From an uncultured Eubacterium sp. (GTDB taxonomy: Bacteria; Bacillota; Clostridia; Lachnospirales; Lachnospiraceae): 12,588 bases of DNA. Both the position numbers and the translations under genes were made by a program. The notes under the pieces were generated by a model. The model did not search any database. It saw only the letters and a program-made list of their open reading frames with translations, and was not told where the DNA came from. The DNA lies in assembly GCA_900545725.1 (NCBI GenBank), contig URAI01000073.1, forward strand, positions 1 to 12,588, given 5' to 3'. Positions 1-6,740 of this stretch are shown here, in pieces; the first letter of the stretch is position 1; each line of letters begins with the position of its first letter.

Positions 1-85
1 TCATGATATTCATGTTAATATTGTATTTTTTTCTTAGATAAAGGTTTTCCCGGAATTACAAAAGCTATAACAATTCTTTCTTCGC

Positions 86-135
86 AAAAAATTCTCCGCG
101 GCACTCTCCCATCCTGGAAGAAAAGCCGCGGAGAA
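86..135 (-). terminator. Intrinsic terminator downstream of cas9
   Basis: Read on the minus strand, an 11-bp perfect GC-rich stem (TTCTCCGCGGC at 92-102 paired with GCCGCGGAGAA at 125-135) encloses a 22-nt loop and is followed directly by six T residues (91-86). This is the arrangement of a rho-independent terminator for leftward transcription. It lies about 225 nt after the cas9 stop codon with no intact gene between, so it probably ends the cas9 transcript. The loop is long for such elements, and the hairpin could instead belong to the adjacent insertion-sequence relic. Confidence 0.7.
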
Positions 136-191
136 ATTATTATATTTTCTGTGCCTGGCAGGAAAAAAAACCATTAAACCAGACAGGAAGT

Positions 192-317
192 GACAGGATG
201 AAATATATTCCGCTGTTTTTGTACTCGTTCCGGTAGAATATTGAAACAAGCTACTATGAGCAGAAAACCTTCTGGTCGCTTTGCAGTTATATTGTACGAA
301 GCTGCAAGGGTATTTGA
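192..317 (+). pseudogene. Decayed transposase C-terminal fragment (DDE/IS4-like)
   Basis: One plus-strand frame reads ...YSFR, stop, NIE-TSYYEQKTFWSL...YIVRSCKGI, stop, stop. It resembles the conserved segment near the end of IS4-like DDE transposases, usually of the form R-W-x-I-E...YYE-K-TFW-L...Y-VRS-KGIE, which carries the catalytic glutamate. The in-frame TAG (234-236) falls where a tryptophan (TGG) is expected, so one base change could explain it. Two further stops follow KGI at 315-320. No start codon, upstream domain or terminal inverted repeats are visible. The relic lies 44 nt beyond the cas9 stop codon and runs against it, marking an old insertion or rearrangement at the 3' edge of the CRISPR locus. 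Family assignment is from memory of the motif and is tentative. Confidence 0.45.
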
Positions 318-360
318 TAATCAAGTTTAGCACTTCTTGAGACAACCACTGTACGCCAGT

Positions 361-3300
361 TCATAGCTTTAACAGGTCTGTTCTTTTTTCATACATACCT
401 GTTACTGACTGATAAATGAGTTCAAACTGGCTACAATCTGATATTTTTTTATTTAAAGTCATTGTACCCGAATGACTGCTTCCTTTTATATCACTTAAAT
501 CAACATTCTGAGTTTTTGAATTAATCCATGAAATAATCTGATTTATTACATAACACTGTTTTTCGATACTTAATCCGGCAAATATTTCCTCTTTATTGTC
601 CATTATCTTATATATATTCCATCTGTTATTATTATATGGTCTGGCATTTAGCTTTGAACCCAATGTATTAAAAAATTCCATATTTCTTTCACCGGTGATA
701 ATAATTTGACCATTTTTATCTGTTTCCTCATAATATCCTTTACCAACTGCCTTGATAATTTTTCTTAGATATTCTTCATCCTCTTTTGATAAATATAATG
801 GTTCTGCATTACTTAAATATATAGAATTCCCCGTTACACCTCCTAAATAATAATTAAATCCATCTACACAGACCTTTGACTTCTGTGGTATAAATAAAAT
901 ACAAACCTTTAAATCTGTTACCGTTTTATTCTTATATTCTTTTCTGATTTTTTCATGCAAATACTCTTTTATCTTATCCTCAGTCAGCATATTTTTTCTT
1001 CCAAGATACACAGGCAATGCCTCAATGCTTCTTATCATTTTTCCATTGATATTATACTCAACAAGTGTATATCCAGAGTTTGCTATTGCTGTAATACCAC
1101 CATACTTTGTAACATCACATGCTTTCTCATCAGTTGTCTTAACCGGCATATATGCATCTGGATTTTTTTTAGCTAATTTACTGCTCCACACAGTCACCTT
1201 ATTTGATAATGCTCCATGTACCTCCTCTGTTTTTCTTGTTATTGTCACAGTATTTCTATTAATTGTTTTAAGAACATGCTGCTTCGTTACTCCATTATCT
1301 GCAATCCATGCTGTTTCCCCATTTCTTATTACGTTATATCTGAATATCTTATCCATGTTATACTTATACTGTACATCTTCAGGATTCTTTTCAGCATTTT
1401 TCATAAAATTAATTGGATTATTAGTAAATTTAGTATAATATGTATTTCCAACAACTATATTAAGATATGCATCTTTAGCATGATGTGTATCATTTAATTC
1501 CCTGACCTTATTTATTCCAAACTCATGTCTGAAATCACTTACCATACGTGCTTTTACAAATACTACCTGTGTATCTGGAAAGGCCTGTTTTAATATCTGC
1601 GTTATTACTTTAGTTCCCTGTCCTGTTTCAACTAACTGTCTGTTTACAAATGCAGCCTTTTCTTCGGCTGAAAATTTTTCCGTTCTCATAAGTCTGTTAT
1701 ATTTTTCTTTTGTAATGAATTTCTTTTCACACAGGTACTTCCAAAAGCCTGACATATCTTCTCGTATATCAGATTCTAATGGATATTTATCACTCTTATG
1801 ATTATTAATTTCTTTTTTTACCAGAACAAGATTATTATCTATACTATCATCTTTTATAAAATGTCTTGGGTAAATATGGTCTATATCATATATATTGTTA
1901 TTTTTAAGCAATAGGTCTAAATCTATTGTATCACCACTATACATACACTTTCCCTGCTGTATATAATATAAATACAATTTCTTTATTCTGAAATCAGCCT
2001 CATCCCTTTTATCAATTTCTGTTATCTTGTGTTCTGCCCACTGCTTTTGCTCACTCTTAACTGCCTTATACAAATCAAGTAACTTTTTCTTCCTTGAAGC
2101 CTTACGCTCATTACCGCTTTCATGTTCTCTTGGCATTTCAACAAAGATTTTATCCGGTACCCTGCCTGTCAGTTCACATGTTTCGTTTAACATCTTAACT
2201 GTCTGCCATACCATACGTTTTACAGGTGCCGACATGTAATAGTCCTCCAGATTATCTATTGTCCATTCGCTAAGTGGTTTTATGGTTTCCTCAGATAATT
2301 CCATCAGATTTGTTTTAAAATCATACTGGTCAGACATAAGTTCCATAAGATTATGATTTGTCTGCCAAAGTGCCTGAATAATTGAACACTCACCACATTC
2401 ACAACTACCTTTAAGCTCTAAAAAACGCTTAGACAACTTGCTCCATCCATTAAATTTGAAACCCAGAATACGTTTAATCTGCTTTGGTGTTAATCTGTCC
2501 TTATACTCTTTTTCTATTCTGTTCTTTAAAAACTTTTTGTCACTGCCATAAATTGTTCCCCAGAATATAATCTGTTCTACCATAGCCTGATTTGAATCTG
2601 TAAATAAATCTTCTCCCAGTATTCCTATAAACTTTCCAACTGATGTTAATGAAGAATTAAATCCACCATCAATTCCCGTAATCATAACTTCTTTTGAGTC
2701 TATAAATGAATTATTGTATAAATAGCTTTTTAATTTATCTAATGTAACCCTTTTACCTGTTTTAAATAAATTCTCATATATATCCTGTTTAACAAAAACA
2801 TCAGGTTTTGTTCCATTTATTTTAAGATTATTTAATTCATTCAATACCGTGAATTTCTCATATAGAAGTGACTGCTTAGGCAAAGTATGTTCCCCTTTTA
2901 TATACGAACAATGTATGACCATTCTTTTTATAAACTCTTCTGCTGCTTCCTGCGTATCAATTTTCTTTTCAAAATTCCAAGGATATATTCTGCCTTTTTC
3001 CTCTCCTTTGCGTCTCTTTGCCCACACATTCTTACCAGCCGCACCAAGTGGTCCTACATAATATGGTATATGAAACTTAAACAATTCCAATATTCTTTGA
3101 GATACAGTAAGACCTGATTCGTCTTTATCAAGCAAAAATGGCAGGTATTTTTCTGCATTTGTAAGAATGGCTTTCATTTCTGCCGCATGTAGCTGATTCG
3201 GTATTATTCCATTAGATGCTGTAAGCTGTTTTGGCATAAATGTTTCATTTTCAATCTTAAATAATATATTTTTTATGTTCTCATCATCGTCAGGAAAATT

Positions 3301-4491
3301 TTTAAGTGTCGTCTTTACATACTTATAAAAAGCCTCCTGACTTCTTCCATTTTTCCCCTTTTTTCCCTCTCCTACATTTCTTCTTATTTTTTTATTCTTG
3401 CCACGTGCATTTACACTTCCTACATAAGCACTGTAATTACCTTCTTTCATAACACGGAACATTTCATCATATGCATTTTTATCATATTTCTTTAGCACTT
3501 GCTGAAGCATATCAAGATCTTTTTTATGTTCTTCATACAATTCAACCCTCGCTTCAGACAGAAATTTATGTCCCTTTATAATACCCGAAAGTACACCTAT
3601 ATCATGTAGTTCTTTTATAATTTCAATTAGCTCAAAGTATTCATCCCCAAGTATATCTTTTGCCTGAGTCTCTTCATCCTCATAATTACTATCCGTAAAA
3701 CTGATACTGAATTTCTTATTTTCTTCATCAATTACATTTTCGCCGTATATATTATATAAAATTCCCTTTAAACCGCAGATTAATTTTAATATTTCATAGG
3801 ACTGTTTATCTTTTTTAGTTATCCCAAGATACTTACTGGCATTTTCTAAACGCTTACTTCTTGATATCCCATTTTCACCGATAATATTAATTAATTTACC
3901 TATATCAATGCTGACAGGCATCTGTATACAGTATAAATCCAGCTGCTCAATAAGCTGACTGTACACATCCACAGCATTTGCTGTTATCTTATCTATATCA
4001 AGTGTTTCATTAAGAAAATTTCCTCTGTGCTTAAACATATTGGCAATGGCAAGATATACTAATCTTACATCATACGAATCCTTTTGGGGATGTAGAAGTT
4101 CATTACGCAAATGAAATATTGTTGGATACTCCTTATAATACTCCTTATCTGTATATCCTTTATCCGCAAATAATGCATACTTCTGCTTCACATCTCTGTC
4201 TTCAATATGATATTTTGACTCATCAAGTCTTGCAAAGAAACCTTCATCAACTTTATTAATCTCTTCTGAAAACAATTCACGCAAAATCCCCATTCTTGCA
4301 AGTTCACGTTGTCTTCTTCTCCTCGCTACCCTGTTTGTCCTTCTATTAGCAGCAGTACTGGCTTCCTTAAATAACCTTGAAGTCCAGAAGTCCTTTCCTT
4401 TTACCCTGTATAAATTATAATTTTCATCTGTAACTGCCATTCCGACAGAACTTGTTCCCATATCAATTCCTATATACATCTTTTTTCCCAT
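361..4491 (-). CDS. cas9: CRISPR-associated endonuclease Cas9 (type II-A-like)
   Basis: RNA-guided double-strand DNA endonuclease acting with crRNA and tracrRNA. Residue numbers use the start at 4491 (1376 aa, close to the 1368 aa of S. pyogenes Cas9). Visible in order: RuvC-I YIGIDMGTSSVG with catalytic D10; arginine-rich bridge helix (about 49-74, RRTNRVARRRRQRELAR); a REC-lobe motif, LRNELLHP...LVYLAIANMFKHRGNFL (about 128-160); RuvC-II KIFVEM with E785; HNH YDIDHIYPR with D871/H872, plus N886 and N896; RuvC-III HHAKDAYLN with H1004 and D1007; and a C-terminal PAM-interacting region ending QSVTGMYEKRTDLLKL. Every catalytic residue is present, so both nuclease sites should work. The start at 4491 has GAGGAG 6 nt upstream, while the longer frame from 4530 lacks a ribosome binding site. 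A CECGEC cluster at 697-702 is unusual. No adaptation genes are adjacent. The tracrRNA gene is divergent, just upstream. Confidence 0.96.
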   Translation of the reverse strand: MGKKMYIGIDMGTSSVGMAVTDENYNLYRVKGKDFWTSRLFKEASTAANRRTNRVARRRRQRELARMGILRELFSEEINKVDEGFFARLDESKYHIEDRDVKQKYALFADKGYTDKEYYKEYPTIFHLRNELLHPQKDSYDVRLVYLAIANMFKHRGNFLNETLDIDKITANAVDVYSQLIEQLDLYCIQMPVSIDIGKLINIIGENGISRSKRLENASKYLGITKKDKQSYEILKLICGLKGILYNIYGENVIDEENKKFSISFTDSNYEDEETQAKDILGDEYFELIEIIKELHDIGVLSGIIKGHKFLSEARVELYEEHKKDLDMLQQVLKKYDKNAYDEMFRVMKEGNYSAYVGSVNARGKNKKIRRNVGEGKKGKNGRSQEAFYKYVKTTLKNFPDDDENIKNILFKIENETFMPKQLTASNGIIPNQLHAAEMKAILTNAEKYLPFLLDKDESGLTVSQRILELFKFHIPYYVGPLGAAGKNVWAKRRKGEEKGRIYPWNFEKKIDTQEAAEEFIKRMVIHCSYIKGEHTLPKQSLLYEKFTVLNELNNLKINGTKPDVFVKQDIYENLFKTGKRVTLDKLKSYLYNNSFIDSKEVMITGIDGGFNSSLTSVGKFIGILGEDLFTDSNQAMVEQIIFWGTIYGSDKKFLKNRIEKEYKDRLTPKQIKRILGFKFNGWSKLSKRFLELKGSCECGECSIIQALWQTNHNLMELMSDQYDFKTNLMELSEETIKPLSEWTIDNLEDYYMSAPVKRMVWQTVKMLNETCELTGRVPDKIFVEMPREHESGNERKASRKKKLLDLYKAVKSEQKQWAEHKITEIDKRDEADFRIKKLYLYYIQQGKCMYSGDTIDLDLLLKNNNIYDIDHIYPRHFIKDDSIDNNLVLVKKEINNHKSDKYPLESDIREDMSGFWKYLCEKKFITKEKYNRLMRTEKFSAEEKAAFVNRQLVETGQGTKVITQILKQAFPDTQVVFVKARMVSDFRHEFGINKVRELNDTHHAKDAYLNIVVGNTYYTKFTNNPINFMKNAEKNPEDVQYKYNMDKIFRYNVIRNGETAWIADNGVTKQHVLKTINRNTVTITRKTEEVHGALSNKVTVWSSKLAKKNPDAYMPVKTTDEKACDVTKYGGITAIANSGYTLVEYNINGKMIRSIEALPVYLGRKNMLTEDKIKEYLHEKIRKEYKNKTVTDLKVCILFIPQKSKVCVDGFNYYLGGVTGNSIYLSNAEPLYLSKEDEEYLRKIIKAVGKGYYEETDKNGQIIITGERNMEFFNTLGSKLNARPYNNNRWNIYKIMDNKEEIFAGLSIEKQCYVINQIISWINSKTQNVDLSDIKGSSHSGTMTLNKKISDCSQFELIYQSVTGMYEKRTDLLKL

Positions 4492-4535
4492 AATAATCTC
4501 CTCAGCATTATTTTCTAAATTAATCTCCATTTCTA

Positions 4536-4566
4536 TTGCATTATTCTTAAAATGTGTTATTATAAT
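4536..4566 (+). promoter_or_regulatory. Predicted tracrRNA promoter
   Basis: A plus-strand sigma-70-type promoter: TTGCAT (4536-4541) and a consensus TATAAT (4561-4566) separated by 19 nt. Transcription would start near 4572, exactly at the 5' edge of the tracrRNA anti-repeat. The spacing is 2 nt longer than ideal. The -10 box overlaps that of cas9 on the other strand. Confidence 0.55.
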
Positions 4567-4588
4567 ATTGCTTACAAGGTGAGTGCAA
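4559..4588 (-). promoter_or_regulatory. Predicted cas9 promoter
   Basis: A minus-strand sigma-70-type promoter: TTGCAC (4588-4583) and TATAAT (4564-4559) with an 18-nt spacer. The expected start near 4552 leaves a leader of about 60 nt before the cas9 ATG at 4491. The -10 box shares the palindrome ATTATAAT (4559-4566) with the divergent tracrRNA promoter, and the -35 box lies within the tracrRNA anti-repeat. The two promoters should compete for RNA polymerase. Predicted from consensus matches only. Confidence 0.55.
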
Positions 4589-4657
4589 ATAAGGTTTTAA
4601 CCGACATTGTTTACGCACAGTGGTGCTATTTAAAGAGGCTGAATAAGCCTCTTTTTG
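4572..4657 (+). ncRNA. tracrRNA for the adjacent Cas9
   Basis: Trans-activating CRISPR RNA of about 85 nt, which pairs with the repeat part of crRNA and is held by Cas9. In order: an anti-repeat (about 4572-4590, ending GAGTGCAAAT); AAGG followed by a small nexus hairpin (GGT-TTTA-ACC, 4593-4602) matching the AAUAAGG...CCG core of the S. pyogenes tracrRNA; a second hairpin (GCAC-AGTG-GTGC, 4615-4626); and a 9-bp terminator hairpin with T-run (4632-4656). A consensus -10 box ends 5 nt before the proposed 5' end. Orientation is opposite to cas9. The anti-repeat predicts a repeat beginning (A/G)TTTG, then a bulge, then sequence that can pair with TTACAAGG. No such repeat array is in the window. 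The call rests on architecture and position; exact ends are estimates. Confidence 0.78.
4632..4656 (+). terminator. tracrRNA intrinsic terminator
   Basis: The 9-bp stem AAAGAGGCT/AGCCTCTTT (4632-4640 with 4646-4654) closes a 5-nt loop, and the 3' arm runs into a five-T tract (4652-4656). It forms the last hairpin of the tracrRNA on the plus strand. The A-rich left flank is too weak a U-tract for efficient termination in the other direction. Confidence 0.85.
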
Positions 4658-5035
4658 TTATTCTGATATAAATATATAATCAGATTAATATATCTCATTA
4701 TAGGTATATTTATAACATCAGCAAAATCTATACTTATTTGAATATTTATATAACACGAACTTAACTTTATTAATAGAATAAAGCATTTTCAAATATATAT
4801 CAACATTAAAATTTCCTTTTTCGCACTATATTTCCATACACAAATACAACAACAGGCTGGTAATGCCTTACAAAACATTACCAGCCTGTTATATCACTTA
4901 TAAGTTTATACTATGATGCTTAGTCAATCCCCTATAGATGAAGGGAGTATCTCAAATTAAGATATAATAAATACATTACAATCCAATTATTTTTCAACAT
5001 ATTAATATTACTAAATTATAAATTAAACCTGACAC
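4658..5035. other. AT-rich spacer between tracrRNA and cysN
   Basis: About 380 nt, strongly AT-rich, separating the CRISPR module from the end of the sulfate operon. It contains the 15-bp hairpin at 4851-4890 (listed separately), a weak AT-rich inverted repeat (TCTGAT at 4662-4667 with ATCAGA at 4679-4684), and a short dyad segment at 4919-4961 whose minus strand begins like a type II-A repeat (discussed as a finding). I see no tandem repeats and no credible coding sequence. Confidence 0.7.
4851..4890 (-). terminator. Terminator hairpin after the sulfate operon
   Basis: A perfect 15-bp stem, AACAGGCTGGTAATG (4851-4865) with CATTACCAGCCTGTT (4876-4890), closes a 10-nt loop. It lies about 145 nt downstream of the cysN stop codon. 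On the minus strand it is followed by TTG-repeats rather than a clean T-run (GTTGTATTTG), so termination may be imperfect or the hairpin may serve as an RNA 3'-end stabiliser. The stem itself is symmetric, so it could act in both directions. Confidence 0.7.
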
Positions 5036-6739
5036 TTAATCCCATATATCATCCTTAAATACAATCTTTCTATAAGTTTCAAACTTAACCCACTTATTAA
5101 AGAATTCACTGCTGATTGTATAATTCTTTTCTTCATTAGAGAGGTCCTGCTTGAACTTTTCAAGTTCAACTTCACATCCCACATTAACTGCAAAACCTCT
5201 GCCGTTAATAACAGGAACGTCGGAATATTCATAAGCAGCAAGACTGTCGATACTAACAACCTTTCTGTCACGAATCTTAATGGCAACCTTATCACGAAGA
5301 ACTACAATATCGAAGCTGTCAGGATAATGATAGCTGTCACCTGTAACTGGAATCTCATCCCCTACAGTATAAGTCTTATCAGTTGTTCTTACCTTGTTAA
5401 TTGTCATAGTATCAAGGTTATAATAGAACTCTTCAAAAATATCTCCATTTGCCTTAAGACTTCCATATACAAATGCAGCTTTAATATCCTTGCTGTCATC
5501 AACTGATGAATTTTCAACAACACCACAAGCAGATGTCATATTAGTAATTCTGTCAATTAATATAAGCTCACCGAGAGTTTTATGTTTCTTAAATTCATCA
5601 AGGACTATTGGTTCCTGTAAAGAAATATCACATACTGCGATTTCATTTTTTCTAAGGACATTTGCAGGAATAAATTCACCTGTATTAACATCAATCTTAT
5701 ACTGGATATCCTTTAATACGGCAGGAATCTGCTTTGTTCCAAGCTTAACAAGATAATCTGTACCCGGTGTAAGCTCATTATCGTCCATCCAGAGAATTGT
5801 CGATGTAAATGATTTGCTTAATGGAAGATTAGTATCCTTTGAAAGAACACAGCCTCTTGATACGTCAACTTCCCTGTCAAGCTGTATTGTTACAGGCTGA
5901 CCCATAAATGCCGACTCTGACTGCTTATCTCCTACAAGAATACTCTTAACCTTGGCATGCTCATTACTAGGAAGTGTTGTAATATCATCGCCAACAGCAA
6001 TGCTTCCTGATTCAATCTGTCCCTGAAAGCCTCTGAAAGTATGGTCAGGACGGCATACTCTCTGTACAGGCATATAAAAGCCTTCTTCTTTCTTCTTTTC
6101 AGTTACATCAATTTTTTCAAGATATGGTAATATAGCCTCACCCTTATACCAGGTAATATTTTCTGACTTAGTAGTTACATTATCGCCCTCTGTAGCTGAT
6201 ACAGGAATAATATATACACTTTCAAGCTTTAATTCTTCTGCAAGTTCATCAATCTGTGCTTTAATCTCATTAAATCTTGCTTCATCATAGCCTACAAGAT
6301 CCATCTTATTTACAGCAAATACGAAGTACTTAATACCCATAAGAGCACATATTCTTGCATGTCTTCTTGTCTGTACAAGTACACCCTGCTTAGCATCTAT
6401 AAGAATAATTGCTAGGTCAGCAAATGATGCACCAACCGCCATATTTCTTGTATATTCTTCATGTCCCGGAGTATCTGCAACGATAAAGCTTCTGTTATCT
6501 GTTGTAAAATATCTGTAAGCAACATCAATTGTAATACCCTGTTCTCTTTCTGCCATAAGTCCGTCAAGTAGAAGAGAGTAATCAATAGCACCACCACGGC
6601 TTCCTACCTTACTGTCAAGTTCAAGAGCCTTTTCCTGATCTGCATATAATAACTTGGCATCATATAAAATATGTCCAATAAGTGTTGATTTTCCATCGTC
6701 CACGCTTCCGCATGTTATAAATTTAAGTAAACTTCTCAT
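5036..6739 (-). CDS. cysN: Sulfate adenylyltransferase subunit 1 (GTPase), C-terminally extended
   Basis: GTPase subunit of ATP sulfurylase. GTP hydrolysis drives formation of APS from sulfate and ATP with CysD, in the cytoplasm. From the start at 6739 (567 aa): G1 loop GSVDDGKST (about 11-19), switch region with AEREQGITIDVAYRYF, G3 DTPGH (89-93), G4 NKMD (144-147), then two beta-barrel domains as in EF-Tu-like factors, with DRITN near 396-400. The family core normally ends soon after this. Here about 155 extra residues follow, with no P-loop, so this is not a CysC (APS kinase) fusion. An upstream in-frame ATG at 6790 would overlap cysD by 50 nt. ATG 6739 sits 1 nt after the cysD stop, has GGAGGG about 11 nt upstream and gives the usual MRSLLKFITCGS N-terminus, so I prefer it. 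Last gene of the operon. Confidence 0.93.
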   Translation of the reverse strand: MRSLLKFITCGSVDDGKSTLIGHILYDAKLLYADQEKALELDSKVGSRGGAIDYSLLLDGLMAEREQGITIDVAYRYFTTDNRSFIVADTPGHEEYTRNMAVGASFADLAIILIDAKQGVLVQTRRHARICALMGIKYFVFAVNKMDLVGYDEARFNEIKAQIDELAEELKLESVYIIPVSATEGDNVTTKSENITWYKGEAILPYLEKIDVTEKKKEEGFYMPVQRVCRPDHTFRGFQGQIESGSIAVGDDITTLPSNEHAKVKSILVGDKQSESAFMGQPVTIQLDREVDVSRGCVLSKDTNLPLSKSFTSTILWMDDNELTPGTDYLVKLGTKQIPAVLKDIQYKIDVNTGEFIPANVLRKNEIAVCDISLQEPIVLDEFKKHKTLGELILIDRITNMTSACGVVENSSVDDSKDIKAAFVYGSLKANGDIFEEFYYNLDTMTINKVRTTDKTYTVGDEIPVTGDSYHYPDSFDIVVLRDKVAIKIRDRKVVSIDSLAAYEYSDVPVINGRGFAVNVGCEVELEKFKQDLSNEEKNYTISSEFFNKWVKFETYRKIVFKDDIWD

Positions 6740-6740
6740 C

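Larger units (their letters stand above)
1..360. other. Cas9-downstream region without an intact gene
   Basis: This stretch follows the cas9 stop codon. It holds a terminator-like hairpin (86-135) and, on the plus strand, a broken transposase-like reading frame (192-317), both listed separately. A 103-codon minus-strand frame (34-345) crosses the hairpin and runs antisense to the transposase relic; it shows no recognisable domain, so I do not call it. No cas1, cas2, csn2 or direct repeats are visible. Bases 1-85 show nothing I can name. Confidence 0.7.

Noticed and set aside
34..345. 103-codon minus-strand open frame downstream of cas9
   Set aside because: It crosses the terminator hairpin, runs antisense to the transposase relic, and shows no domain; most likely non-coding.
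1025..1438. Plus-strand frames inside cas9 (for example 137 codons at 1025-1438)
   Set aside because: Hydrophobic, low-information translations antisense to a well-conserved gene; these are shadows.
4492..4530. Longer cas9 start at 4530 adding 13 residues
   Set aside because: No ribosome binding site precedes it, while ATG 4491 has GAGGAG at 6 nt and places the RuvC aspartate at residue 10, as in S. pyogenes Cas9.
4491..4571. A longer tracrRNA form acting as a natural guide against the cas9 promoter, as described for S. pyogenes
   Set aside because: No second plus-strand promoter or targeting stretch could be recognised upstream; the idea remains untested rather than supported.
1..5035. CRISPR repeat-spacer array
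   Set aside because: I looked on both strands for regularly spaced repeats and for sequence complementary to the tracrRNA anti-repeat; no tandem copies are present.
5036..5520. CysN-CysC bifunctional fusion
   Set aside because: The C-terminal extension lacks the P-loop and other APS kinase motifs.
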